Shown: piece after piece, positions 35,846-45,953 of the stretch | Layout of the letters: each line of letters starts with the position of its first letter | Position numbering within the stretch: position 1 is the first letter of the stretch | DNA from: Bacteroidales bacterium Bact_14 | GTDB lineage: Bacteria; Bacteroidota; Bacteroidia; Bacteroidales; UBA932 | NCBI GenBank assembly: GCA_001602865.1 | Contig: LUZF01000007.1 | Location: forward strand, 1 to 59,088 | Length of the DNA: 59,088 bases | Reading direction: 5' to 3' | Position numbers and translations under genes: made by a program | The notes under the pieces: generated by a model | The model's input: only the letters and a program-made list of their open reading frames with translations | What the model was told of the DNA's origin: nothing | Database searches by the model: none

Positions 35846-36679
35846 ATGCCGAAAATGAGATTCACCATCCCCGCCGAGCTCCCGGAGCCGGAGACCGTCG
35901 ACCCGGCGGCCCTGCTGGCCGCGTTCCGCGAAGGCGGGACCGACCTGGTCTGCGTCCTCGGGCCGACGGCGTCGGGCAAGACCCGCTGCGCGGTCGCCCT
36001 CGCCCGGACGCTGAACCGCCTCGCCGGCGCCCCCGTCGCGGAGATCCTCTCCGCCGACTCGCGCCAGGTCTACCGCGGGATGGACATCGGCACTGGCAAG
36101 GATCTCTCTGAATATGAGGAGATTCCGTATCACCTGATCGACATCCGCCCGGCAGGCAGCCGCTACAACGTCTACGAGTACCAGCAGGATTTCGCAGCGG
36201 CCTACCAGGACGTGCTGCGGCGGGGCGGAATCCCCATCCTCTGCGGCGGCACGGGCCTCTACATCGAGGCTGCGACCTGCGGCTACGGCTTCGACAAGGA
36301 CCGCCCCGCCGTAGATCCGGCGCTGCTCCCGCAGCGGACCTTCTACATCGGCACGCTCGTGGACCGCGAGACGCGCAACGCGCGGATCGACGCCCGCCTG
36401 GACGCGCGCCTCGCCGAAGGCCTCGTCGACGAGATCCGCGGCCTGCTCGCCTCCGGCATCGCCGCCGAAGACCTGATCTATTACGGTCTGGAATACAAAT
36501 TCGTGACCCAGCACGTCCTGGGCATTCTCAGCTATGAGGAGATGCGTACCCTGCTCGCCAACGCCATCCACCAGTTCGCCAAGCGCCAGATGACCTGGTT
36601 CCGCGGCATGGAACGCGACGGCCGCGTCATCCACTGGATCGATGGGTGGAGTAAAGATTCTTCGCTGCGCTCAGAATGA
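35846..36679 (+). CDS. miaA: tRNA dimethylallyltransferase
   Basis: A 277-residue enzyme that adds an isopentenyl group to A37 of tRNAs reading U-starting codons. The P-loop is [10 protein letters not shown] (about residues 39-48), followed by the substrate motifs [17 protein letters not shown] (about 72-88) and the [11 protein letters not shown] segment (about 131-141). The C-terminal helix [13 protein letters not shown] is intact. The last residues, [10 protein letters not shown], come from a short dispersed repeat that supplies the stop codon. It is shorter than the about 300 residues usual for the family. The 3' end lies 11 bases from the convergent metK end. Confidence 0.9.
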   Translation: MPKMRFTIPAELPEPETVDPAALLAAFREGGTDLVCVLGPTASGKTRCAVALARTLNRLAGAPVAEILSADSRQVYRGMDIGTGKDLSEYEEIPYHLIDIRPAGSRYNVYEYQQDFAAAYQDVLRRGGIPILCGGTGLYIEAATCGYGFDKDRPAVDPALLPQRTFYIGTLVDRETRNARIDARLDARLAEGLVDEIRGLLASGIAAEDLIYYGLEYKFVTQHVLGILSYEEMRTLLANAIHQFAKRQMTWFRGMERDGRVIHWIDGWSKDSSLRSE

Positions 36680-36682
36680 CAG
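36653..36682 (+). repeat. Dispersed short repeat overlapping the miaA 3' end
   Basis: The sequence reads AAGATTCTTCGCTGCGCTCA and continues GAATGACA. Its reverse complement resembles the TGTCATTCCGAGCGAAGC-type units at 57202-57270. It encodes the last residues of MiaA and its TGA stop. Confidence 0.6.
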
Positions 36683-36690
36683 CGGGAGGA

Positions 36691-37947
<1,257 letters not shown>

Positions 37948-37955
37948 TTTCGCTG

Positions 37956-37963
37956 CAAAGATA
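37956..37963 (-). promoter_or_regulatory. -7 box for metK
   Basis: TATCTTTG read leftward, 8 bases before the metK ATG, so the leader is predicted to be a few bases at most. I saw no SAM-riboswitch-like structure in this short space. Confidence 0.65.
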
Positions 37964-38011
37964 AGAAGATTTTGGTTGAAAACCTTGTGGATAAAATGTT
38001 GATAAGTGCGA

Positions 38012-38042
38012 TTTGTGCGAATTTATATATGAGGTAAATTTG
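38012..38042 (+). promoter_or_regulatory. Promoter of the Oar-like receptor operon
   Basis: TTTG (38012-38015) and TAAATTTG (38035-38042) are spaced by 19 bases, a full match to the Bacteroidota -33/-7 pattern. The leader to the ATG at 38096 is about 50 bases and holds a direct repeat of ATTTAGTTAT. Confidence 0.7.
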
Positions 38043-38095
38043 TAGGTCTGGAACCACTGAAATGAGATTTTGTTCTTATTTAGTTATATTTAGTT

Positions 38096-41000
38096 ATGTT
38101 TAAATTAGTTAAACGAGCACTGGCGGTCCTTGCGGCCGTCTTGGTGGGCATCTCCGCATACGCCCAGGTGACCACCGCTTCCATGAACGGTAAGGTTACC
38201 GACAAACAGGGCGAACCTGTGGTCGGCGCCACCGTTGTCGCCGTCCATACCCCTTCCGGGACGCAGTACTATGCTGTGGCCAACGCGGAAGGCCGTTACT
38301 TCATCAACGGTATGCGTGCCGGCGGCCCTTACACCGTCGAAGTCAGCTGCCTGGGCTACCAGAGCATGACCTTCACCGACGTGACCCTCTCCCTCGCCGA
38401 GCCGTACGCCCTCAACGCGACGGTCAGCGATGACACGGAGATGCTTTCCGAGGCCATCGTGGTCTCCACCGCCGCCTCCAAGTTCGCAGCGGAGAAGACC
38501 GGTGCCGCGACCAACATCACCAGCACCCAGATCACCTCGCTGCCGACGATCAGCCGCAGCATCACCGACGTCACCAAGCTTTCCCCTTACGGTGGCAACG
38601 GAATGAGCTTCGCCGGTTCCGACGGCCGTACCTCCAACTTCACCGTGGACGGTGCGAACTTCAACAACAACTTCGGCCTCTCCGACGGCCTTCCCGGCGG
38701 CGGCAGCCCGATCTCCATCGACGCCATCGAGGAGATGCAGGTCGTGATTTCCCCGTACGACGTCCGCCAGGCCAACTTCATCGGCGGTGGTGTCAACGCC
38801 ATCACCAAGTCGGGTACCAATACCCTCAAGGGTTCCGCCTACGTCTACCACCGCAACGAGAACATGCGTGGTAACGTGGTCGACGGCGACGAAGTCTCCG
38901 GCGCCCGCGACAAGGATCGCACCACGACTTACGGCTTCACCCTCGGCGGCCCGATCATCAAGAACAAACTCTTCTTCTTCGCGAACTACGAGTACTCCGC
39001 GATGCCGACCGTGGTCAACCGCTGGCGTGCTTCCAAGGATGGCGCCGCCGACCCGGACAAGTTCATTTCCCGTACCTCCGAGGCTGATATGGAGACCGTC
39101 TCCAACTTCCTGAAGACGAACTACGGTTATGACACCGGTTCCTGGACCGACTTCCCGGCCGACGAGAACAACATGAAGATCCTCGGCCGCATCGACTGGA
39201 ACATCTCCGACAAACACCACCTGGCCCTGCGCTACAACTACACGGTCAATAACCGCTGGAACAGCACCAACGCTTCTTCCTCCGACTGCGGCCAGCGTAC
39301 GACCAAGAGCCGTCTGTCCGAGTACTCGATGGCCTTCGCCAACTCGATGTATTCCATGCAGAACGTGGTCAACACCTGGTCCCTCGACCTCAACAGCCGT
39401 CTGACCGACGTCCTGTCCAACCAGTTCCTCGCGACCTACTCCATCCTGGACGATGTCCGCGGTACCAACTCCGAGCCGTTCCCGTTCATCGACATCCTCG
39501 ACGGCACCGGCACGATTACTCCGTACATGTCCGTGGGTTATGAGCTCTTCACCTGGAAGAACGCCGTCCACAACCGCGTCCTCCTCATCAAGGACGATGT
39601 GACCTACTTCGCCGGCAGCCACAAGATCACCGCCGGTGCGAGCTACGAGTACCAGCTGGCCGACAACGCCTATATGCGTAACGGTTCCGGTTACTACCGC
39701 TACAACTCCCTCCAGGACTTCCTTTCCGGCGCCACCCCGGAGACCGTCAACCTGACCTACGGTTATGACGGCGACGAGGATCCGGCCGCCCGCGTGCGTT
39801 TCGCGAAGGTCGCCCTCTACGGCCAGGATGAGTGGAACCCGACCGACCGCCTCAAGCTGACCGCCGGTCTTCGTATCGAGTCCATCCTCTTCAACAACGC
39901 CGACGTAGGCCGCAACCAGGCCATCTACGACGTCGACTACAACGGCTACCACATCGACACCGGCACCTGGCCGACCACCAAGGTCCAGTTCTCGCCGCGC
40001 GTCGGTTTCGTCTGGGATGTCCTGGGCAACAAGAGCCTGAAGGTCCGTGGCGGTACCGGCCTCTTCACCGGCCGTCTCCCGCTGGTGTTCTTCACCAACA
40101 TGCCTACCAACTCCGGCGTCGTCCAGTACCAGGGCAAGATCACGACGACCTACAAGAACGGCGTCGCGACCCCGAGCCCGTACCTTTCCGCCTTCGCCGG
40201 CAAGATGATTACCGATCCTGCCGCCCTGCGTGACAAGATGGTCGCCGTGGCCGGCTTCCCGACCACCTACGATCCGGCCAAGGGTACCCTCCCGTCCAGC
40301 ATCGCCGCCGTGGATCCCAACTTCAAGATGCCGCAGGTCTGGAAGACCTCCCTCGCCATCGACTACGCGTTCCCGACGTCCTTCCCGCTCAGCATCAGCA
40401 GCGAGGTCATCTTCAACAAGACCGTCAACGCCGTCTGCATCCGTGACTACAACATGAAGCCGGTGGAAGGCTTTGCCCGCCTCAACGGCGCGGACAACCG
40501 CCACATGTATCCGACCGACTACACCTATACTTACAATTATGCGAAGAGCAACACCGGTACCTCCGCTTACCTGCTGACCAACACCAACCAGGGTTACGGC
40601 GGATCCGCCAGCTTCTCGATCGACGCCCGTCCGGTGGACGGCCTCTACCTCACGGCGGCCTACACCCACACGGTGTCCAAGGAACTCACCGGTATGCCGG
40701 GTTCCGACGCCTCCTCCGCATTCACCTATGTCCCGACTTCCGAGGGCCCGAACAACGCTCCGCTCCACAACTCCCAGTATGTGACTCCGGACCGCTTCTT
40801 CGCGAACCTTGCCTACGACGACAACTCCAACAATCACTTCAGCCTGTACTACGAGACCTGGAGAGGCGGTTCCAACTACACCTATATGTATGCGAACGAC
40901 CTCAACAACGACAACTACAACTACGATGTGATGTACATCCCGCGTGACGCCAGCGAGATCCGGTTTGCTTCCACCGACGATGCCAACGCTTACTGGGCAT

Positions 41001-41404
41001 ACGCCGAGAAGAACCCGTACCTGACCAAGCACGCCGGCAGCTACGCCGAGGCCTACAGCGTCTACTCCCCGTGGGTCCACCGCCTGGACTTCAGCTACAA
41101 GCACGACTTCAAGGTCCGTATGGGCAGGGTCACCAATACCCTCCAGCTCAACCTGGATGTCAAGAACGTCCTCAACCTGTTCAACTCCTCCTGGGGTGTG
41201 TCCAAGGTCATGAACCCGAGCCTGAACCAGGGCCGTATCCTCAATGTGGACCGCATCGATTCCGACGGTGTCCCCGTGTTCTCCACGATCAAGGACAGCA
41301 AGGATCGCCAGATCCTCTCCGCGACGGTTCCTACCTGGACCTACAGCCACGGCATCGGCCAGTGCTGGTATGCCCAGATCGGTATCAAGTATTTGTTCAA
41401 CTAA
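38096..41404 (+). CDS. Oar-like TonB-dependent outer-membrane receptor
   Basis: A 1,102-residue outer-membrane protein. It has a signal peptide (about 1-24, ending SAYAQ), a carboxypeptidase-regulatory-like domain (about 27-110, with GKVTDKQGEPVVGATVVAVH), a TonB plug (about 120-235, with the GGGVNAITKSGTNTLKGSAY end), and a long barrel with a terminal FN. The plug wording and lack of a SusD partner fit the Oar-like rather than the SusC class. It should import a large ligand using TonB energy. The OB-fold lipoprotein gene follows after 15 bases, and secreted nuclease genes come next, so nucleic acid is a candidate ligand. Confidence 0.85.
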   Translation: MFKLVKRALAVLAAVLVGISAYAQVTTASMNGKVTDKQGEPVVGATVVAVHTPSGTQYYAVANAEGRYFINGMRAGGPYTVEVSCLGYQSMTFTDVTLSLAEPYALNATVSDDTEMLSEAIVVSTAASKFAAEKTGAATNITSTQITSLPTISRSITDVTKLSPYGGNGMSFAGSDGRTSNFTVDGANFNNNFGLSDGLPGGGSPISIDAIEEMQVVISPYDVRQANFIGGGVNAITKSGTNTLKGSAYVYHRNENMRGNVVDGDEVSGARDKDRTTTYGFTLGGPIIKNKLFFFANYEYSAMPTVVNRWRASKDGAADPDKFISRTSEADMETVSNFLKTNYGYDTGSWTDFPADENNMKILGRIDWNISDKHHLALRYNYTVNNRWNSTNASSSDCGQRTTKSRLSEYSMAFANSMYSMQNVVNTWSLDLNSRLTDVLSNQFLATYSILDDVRGTNSEPFPFIDILDGTGTITPYMSVGYELFTWKNAVHNRVLLIKDDVTYFAGSHKITAGASYEYQLADNAYMRNGSGYYRYNSLQDFLSGATPETVNLTYGYDGDEDPAARVRFAKVALYGQDEWNPTDRLKLTAGLRIESILFNNADVGRNQAIYDVDYNGYHIDTGTWPTTKVQFSPRVGFVWDVLGNKSLKVRGGTGLFTGRLPLVFFTNMPTNSGVVQYQGKITTTYKNGVATPSPYLSAFAGKMITDPAALRDKMVAVAGFPTTYDPAKGTLPSSIAAVDPNFKMPQVWKTSLAIDYAFPTSFPLSISSEVIFNKTVNAVCIRDYNMKPVEGFARLNGADNRHMYPTDYTYTYNYAKSNTGTSAYLLTNTNQGYGGSASFSIDARPVDGLYLTAAYTHTVSKELTGMPGSDASSAFTYVPTSEGPNNAPLHNSQYVTPDRFFANLAYDDNSNNHFSLYYETWRGGSNYTYMYANDLNNDNYNYDVMYIPRDASEIRFASTDDANAYWAYAEKNPYLTKHAGSYAEAYSVYSPWVHRLDFSYKHDFKVRMGRVTNTLQLNLDVKNVLNLFNSSWGVSKVMNPSLNQGRILNVDRIDSDGVPVFSTIKDSKDRQILSATVPTWTYSHGIGQCWYAQIGIKYLFN

Positions 41405-41419
41405 TCACAGGGTACGAAT

Positions 41420-43141
41420 ATGAAAACAAGATATATCCTTTCTGCGCTTGCAGCATTCTCCCTGCTTCTGACCGGCTGCGTCCAATCGCTTCCCGGCGAC
41501 CTCGAGGTTATCCAGGTTGACAAGTCCTACGTGTCCATCCCCGAAGCGGGTGGTGACGGCACGATCAAGGTGACCTGTGCAGAAGCCTGGTCCGTCTATA
41601 CCGACGAGAACAACACCATCCCGAACTGGCTCACCGTCACCCCGATGAGCGGCTCCGGCGATGCGACCATGACTTTCCATGCCGACGGCACTCCGAGCTA
41701 CCGCGAGGCGACCATCAAGATCAAGGTCGGCGACAAGTTCCAGCACATTACCGTAGCCCAGGGCGTCAATATGGTGTCCGAGGCTACCTGCGCCCAGGTC
41801 ATCGCCGGCCCGGACGGCAAGAACTTCATCGTCGAAGGCGTCTGCGTCTCCATCGCCAATACGCAGTATGGTAACTGGTACCTTGAGGACAAGACCGGCC
41901 AGATCTACATCTACGGTACCGTGGATGCGGAAGGCAAATACAACTGGACCAGTTTCGGCATCGAAGAAGGCGACGTCGTGAAGGTGAAGGGTCCGAAGAC
42001 GACCTACAACGGCACCGTCGAGCTCGTCGACGTCAAGGTTGTCAGCGTGACCAAGTCCCTGGTACAGCTTGTCTCCGGTGGCGAAGCCTCCATTGAAAGC
42101 GACGGCGGTCCCTTCGAAGTCGGCCTTGTCAGCAAGGGCGGCAGCATCGCCATCGATATTCCGGCGGCGGCCAAGGAGTGGCTCTCCATCTCCGGTATCA
42201 AGGTGGTTCCGGGCGTTCCGGATCCCGCCTTCCCGACCATCGCGGTTCCTGACACCACGGTCGTGACCTTCCAGGCTACGGCGAACGAGGCCGGCCCGCG
42301 TCTCGCGACGATTTCCTACTCTTCCTCCAAGGATGGCAACACCTCCACGGTGACTTCCCTGGTCAGCCAGGCCGGCCTGTCCGGCACCGAGCTTGTGCCG
42401 TTCACCGTCTCCGAGGCTGTCGCCTACGCCCAGAAACTGGGTAGCGAGAGCACGAAGGACTTCTATGTCAAGGGTATCGTTTCGAGAATCGCCAACAACG
42501 GCGCCTTCGGTTCCTATGGCAACTCGACGTTCTTCCTCTCCGAGGACGGTACGTTCGACGGTACGGATGACAAGAACTTCAACAAGGAAGTGACCTTCGA
42601 GGCCTACCGCGTCCTCTACTTCGACAACCAGAAGTGGGTGCCCGGTACGAATGTGGGCCAGGTCTCCGTCGGTGACGAGGTCGTCATCTGCGGCAAACTC
42701 ACGCTCTATAACGGCATCGCCGAGACTTCCGGCAACAAGGCCTATGTCTACAGCATCAACGGTGTCAAGGAAGAGACCAACGGTCTCGGCAGCCTTGCGT
42801 TCCCGTTCAAGCCTGCAGGTGCGAAGGCCTGCTTCGACGCCGGCTTCAAGGGCAGCGTCTATGTCCAGGGCATTATCAGCAAGATCGCCAACAACGGTCA
42901 GTTCAGCGCCCAGTACGGCAATGCGTCCTTCTACATCTCCGACGACGGCGTGTACCACGACGACGATTTCGAGGCCTACCGCGTCCTCTACCTGGGCAAC
43001 AGGAAGTGGGTCGAGGGTGACACCCAGATCGCTGTCGGCGACGAAGTGATCATCAATGGACCTCTGACCAAGTACAACGCTACGTACGAGACGGTCCAGA
43101 ACAAGGGTTACATCTATTCCCTGAACGGCAAGACCGAGTAA
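41420..43141 (+). CDS. Lipoprotein with BACON and repeated OB-fold-like modules
   Basis: A 573-residue lipoprotein (LLTGC, Cys20). In order I see a BACON-type immunoglobulin-like domain (about 30-115), an OB-fold-like module (about 118-212, with IANTQYGNWYLEDKTGQIYI), a second BACON-like domain (about 215-325), and two further OB-like modules (about 330-450 and 453-573). The last two are clear duplicates, sharing IVSRIANNG/IISKIANNG, FEAYRVLY and KW. All three OB modules carry a YNGT/YNGI/YNAT turn. OB folds usually bind nucleic acid or sugars, and the nuclease genes downstream favour nucleic acid. It is the second gene of the receptor operon, probably on the cell surface. Confidence 0.75.
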   Translation: MKTRYILSALAAFSLLLTGCVQSLPGDLEVIQVDKSYVSIPEAGGDGTIKVTCAEAWSVYTDENNTIPNWLTVTPMSGSGDATMTFHADGTPSYREATIKIKVGDKFQHITVAQGVNMVSEATCAQVIAGPDGKNFIVEGVCVSIANTQYGNWYLEDKTGQIYIYGTVDAEGKYNWTSFGIEEGDVVKVKGPKTTYNGTVELVDVKVVSVTKSLVQLVSGGEASIESDGGPFEVGLVSKGGSIAIDIPAAAKEWLSISGIKVVPGVPDPAFPTIAVPDTTVVTFQATANEAGPRLATISYSSSKDGNTSTVTSLVSQAGLSGTELVPFTVSEAVAYAQKLGSESTKDFYVKGIVSRIANNGAFGSYGNSTFFLSEDGTFDGTDDKNFNKEVTFEAYRVLYFDNQKWVPGTNVGQVSVGDEVVICGKLTLYNGIAETSGNKAYVYSINGVKEETNGLGSLAFPFKPAGAKACFDAGFKGSVYVQGIISKIANNGQFSAQYGNASFYISDDGVYHDDDFEAYRVLYLGNRKWVEGDTQIAVGDEVIINGPLTKYNATYETVQNKGYIYSLNGKTE

Positions 43142-43161
43142 CGGACAGTTGCTTATTTTCG

Positions 43162-43196
43162 GTGAGCCGACCCATTCCGGGCCGGCTCACTTTTTA
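43162..43196 (+). terminator. Rho-independent terminator
   Basis: A stem of GTGAGCCG-A-CCC paired with GGG-C-CGGCTCAC around ATTCC, followed by TTTTTA. It closes the receptor and OB-lipoprotein operon. Confidence 0.8.
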
Positions 43197-43246
43197 TTAT
43201 TGCGGGAAAACTTGTAACTTTACAGACTACTAAAGTCTTGCTGTGT

Positions 43247-44395
43247 ATGGAACGTCTATTCCGGTTCAGGATGCTATCGGTTTTGACCGCCTTCCTGCTG
43301 TTTGCAACTGCCTGCGGAGAGAAAGTGGAGGGCGAGGTCAGGCTCATTGTCCCTGAGACGCAACTGGCGTGGGAAGGGGGCAGCCAGGACATTTCAATCG
43401 TGGCCGGCGGCGCCTGGACGCTCGAATTCGAGTTCGACGCCGATGCCTGGGCGCGCGTGGACCGTGCTTCCGGCACGGGGAATGCTTCCGTGACGCTCCG
43501 TTGGGACGCAAACCCGAGCACGGACGACCTGCGGTATGTCCGTTTGGTCCTGCACGGCGGCAGCAAGATGTCCAGCGTCCCGCTGACCCAGGCCAAGGCG
43601 GGGGAGGTCTCCGTCCTGACTTCCGACACGCCGGGCAAGTGGATGGAACTCCCCGCGACGAATACCCCGGGGCTGTTCTTCATCTACCACCCGATGCCGG
43701 ACAACCGCTCGCTCCGCAATTATTCCTATTACTATGATCCCTCCGCCCGTGTCGCCGTCTGGGTGGCGTATCCGCTCAACAACGGCCTGAAGGGCACCGG
43801 CAACCGCCCGGATCCGGAGCCGTGGGGGCTGGACCCGAAGGTTCCGAAGGCAGACCAGGCCGTCCTGTACAAGGGCTATTCCCTGAGCAGCACCTATGAT
43901 CGCGGCCATCAGATCCCGTCCGCCGACCGCTACGCGTACGGCGCCAACGTCGAGACTTACTACGGCGCGAATATGACCCCGCAGCGCAATGATTTCAACG
44001 GAGGAATCTGGAGCACGCTTGAAAGTAAGGTGCGTACCTGGGCCGGCAAATGCGACACGCTGTATGTCGTGACCGGCGCCGACCTGCGCGGTGCAAGCGA
44101 GAAGGTCCAGGACAACGAGCGCAAGGATGTCACCGTGCCGACGGGCTATTTCAAGGCGCTGCTCGCCTACAAGAAGGGCGGCGACTTCGGCACCGGGACC
44201 GGGAATTACATCGGGATCGGTTTCTATTTCGAACACCGCAAATACGAAAATACCAACGCCGCCGTCAAGGCCCAGGCCCTCAGCCTGGATACCCTGGAAG
44301 ACCTGCTCGGCCTGGATTTCTTCGTGAACCTTCCCGCGGACACGCAGAAAACCGTCGAGGCGCAGGATCCCGTCGACTGGTGGTGGAATAACTGA
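43247..44395 (+). CDS. BACON plus DNA/RNA non-specific endonuclease lipoprotein
   Basis: A 382-residue predicted lipoprotein (TAC, Cys23) with a BACON-type domain (about 30-115) and a C-terminal nuclease domain of the NUC1 beta-beta-alpha-metal family. The catalytic motif is YDRGHQIPSADR with His221, followed by the metal-site segment NMTPQRNDFNGGIWSTLE. The family cuts single- and double-stranded DNA and RNA without sequence preference. The BACON domain may hold the enzyme at a surface ligand. I chose the ATG at 43247; 43271 is an alternative. A weak -7-like box TAACTTTA at 43215-43222 precedes it. Confidence 0.85.
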   Translation: MERLFRFRMLSVLTAFLLFATACGEKVEGEVRLIVPETQLAWEGGSQDISIVAGGAWTLEFEFDADAWARVDRASGTGNASVTLRWDANPSTDDLRYVRLVLHGGSKMSSVPLTQAKAGEVSVLTSDTPGKWMELPATNTPGLFFIYHPMPDNRSLRNYSYYYDPSARVAVWVAYPLNNGLKGTGNRPDPEPWGLDPKVPKADQAVLYKGYSLSSTYDRGHQIPSADRYAYGANVETYYGANMTPQRNDFNGGIWSTLESKVRTWAGKCDTLYVVTGADLRGASEKVQDNERKDVTVPTGYFKALLAYKKGGDFGTGTGNYIGIGFYFEHRKYENTNAAVKAQALSLDTLEDLLGLDFFVNLPADTQKTVEAQDPVDWWWNN

Positions 44396-44403
44396 TTTAT
44401 ACT

Positions 44404-44850
44404 ATGAAACGCATCATCCTGTTTATGGTCGCAGCGCTGTTGCTTAGCTGCGAATGGGCCTTTGCCCAGAAAGAGACGTATACGATTACGCATTCCGGCT
44501 GGGGACGGCTGGAGACCGGCGTCAAGGTCGCTATGACGACCTACGAGACTTCCGTGTCCGAGCTGGACATCCACCGCTGGCGGAAGACCAGGGGAGAGCT
44601 GGTCCTGGACCAGGAGGGAAAGCTCCTCACCGTGCGCCTGCCCCGAAAAGAACTTACGTATAACCTGCTGACGGACAGCTATGTCCATCAGACCCGGGGC
44701 GGCTGGGACTATGTCGAGTGCATGGCCCTGGAGAATGACCATACCCTCTGCCGTGTCTGGGTGTGCACCCACGAGGACGGCACCCGCCAGATCCTGGTCC
44801 TGTATCCCAAGTTCGTCCAGGGCTACAAGATCATTCCCGTAGAAGAATAA
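44404..44850 (+). CDS. Secreted protein of unknown function
   Basis: A 148-residue protein that I do not recognise. It has a signal peptide (about 1-22, ending AFAQ; the cysteine at 16 is not in a good lipobox) and a beta-rich mature part with many charged residues (THSGWGRLETGVKVAMTTYE, RKTRGELVLDQEGKLLTVRL). It lies 8 bases after the NUC1-type nuclease and 16 bases before the second nuclease-fold gene, so it probably belongs to the same transcript and process. Confidence 0.6.
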   Translation: MKRIILFMVAALLLSCEWAFAQKETYTITHSGWGRLETGVKVAMTTYETSVSELDIHRWRKTRGELVLDQEGKLLTVRLPRKELTYNLLTDSYVHQTRGGWDYVECMALENDHTLCRVWVCTHEDGTRQILVLYPKFVQGYKIIPVEE

Positions 44851-44866
44851 CAATCCCCGATAACCG

Positions 44867-45946
44867 ATGAAAAGACTGATTTGTATGCTCCTGGCGCTGC
44901 TCGTGCTGTCCGGCACGTCGGCGTGCGGCCAGAAAAAGAAGACGACGGAGAACTTCGCCGTCGTGGGTTTCTACAACGTGGAAAACCTGTTCGACACGCT
45001 GGACGACCCGGACCGGGACGATTCCCAGTTCCTGCCGGACGGCGAGAACAAGTGGACGCCGGACAAGTACCGCAGGAAGCTGAACAACATCGCCCGGGCG
45101 ATCCGCGCGATTGCGACCGAGAACGGCCAGTTCCACGCCGTCCTCGGCCTCGCCGAAGTGGAGAATGACCACGTCTTGAAGGACCTGGTCGCCTGCGAGG
45201 ACCTCGCGAAGGCCGGCTTCAAGTTCGTCCACCACGAGGGCGGGGACGGCCGCGGCATCGACTGCGCGCTCCTGTACCGCCCGGACCGTTTCAAGGTCCT
45301 CGAGAGCCGGAGCATCCCGTATGACTTCAACAGCGACATCGAGTTCGAGTACAACAAGGAGGAGCAGGCCGCCTTTTCGACCCGCGACGTGCTGATGGTG
45401 CGCGGGAAGCTCGACGGCGAGATGTTCGCCGTCTACGTGGCGCACCTCCCGTCCCGCCGGGGCGACAAGGGGATGGACCTCCGCGCCCGTGGCGCCGAGA
45501 TCGTCTACCAGGACGCCATGGCCCTGATGAAAAAGTACCCAGGCATCAAGATCGCCGTGATGGGCGATATGAATGATGACCCCGTCGACGCCAGTATGAC
45601 CGAGTACCTCCACGCGCGCGAAACCATCGCCGAAATGACCCCGAAGGAATTCTTCTCCCCGTTTATGTCGATGCTGAAGGCCGGCTACGGCTCGATGGAG
45701 TACCGCGGCACCTGGGAGATCTTCGACCAGATCCTCGTGAACAACAACGTCGTCAACGCCCCCGCCGGCACGCTGAAAATCCAGCCTGTCGAGCAAGGCA
45801 AGTTCTACGGCCGTGTCTTCAAGCCGGACTTCCTGATCCAGCAGTCGGGCCGCTACAAGGGGACCCCTTTCCGCACATTCTCGAACGGCGAATTCATCGA
45901 CGGCTATTCCGACCATCTCCCCACCTACATCATCCTTTCCAAATAA
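44867..45946 (+). CDS. Secreted endonuclease/exonuclease/phosphatase-fold lipoprotein
   Basis: A 359-residue predicted lipoprotein (SGTSAC, Cys20) with a full endonuclease/exonuclease/phosphatase domain. Visible motifs are FYNVENLFDT (metal-site Asn), LGLAEVEND (catalytic Glu), VAHLPSRRGDKG, MGDMNDDP, and the terminal DGYSDHLPTYI with the catalytic Asp-His pair. The family covers DNA nucleases, phosphodiesterases and phosphatases, so nucleotides or nucleic acid are the likely substrate, but sequence alone does not decide. A Lys-rich mature N-terminus (GQKKK) suggests a periplasmic rather than surface position. It follows the NUC1-type gene in one operon. Confidence 0.85.
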   Translation: MKRLICMLLALLVLSGTSACGQKKKTTENFAVVGFYNVENLFDTLDDPDRDDSQFLPDGENKWTPDKYRRKLNNIARAIRAIATENGQFHAVLGLAEVENDHVLKDLVACEDLAKAGFKFVHHEGGDGRGIDCALLYRPDRFKVLESRSIPYDFNSDIEFEYNKEEQAAFSTRDVLMVRGKLDGEMFAVYVAHLPSRRGDKGMDLRARGAEIVYQDAMALMKKYPGIKIAVMGDMNDDPVDASMTEYLHARETIAEMTPKEFFSPFMSMLKAGYGSMEYRGTWEIFDQILVNNNVVNAPAGTLKIQPVEQGKFYGRVFKPDFLIQQSGRYKGTPFRTFSNGEFIDGYSDHLPTYIILSK

Positions 45947-45953
45947 ACGACTT

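Noticed and set aside
37948-38095. Possible SAM riboswitch or other cis-RNA in the metK-receptor interval
   Set aside because: The metK leader is at most a few bases, and the receptor leader of about 50 bases shows only a direct repeat.
38105-41350. A 1,081-codon minus-strand frame opposite the Oar-like receptor gene
   Set aside because: A shadow of the receptor gene, with Val/Gly-rich composition and no domain.
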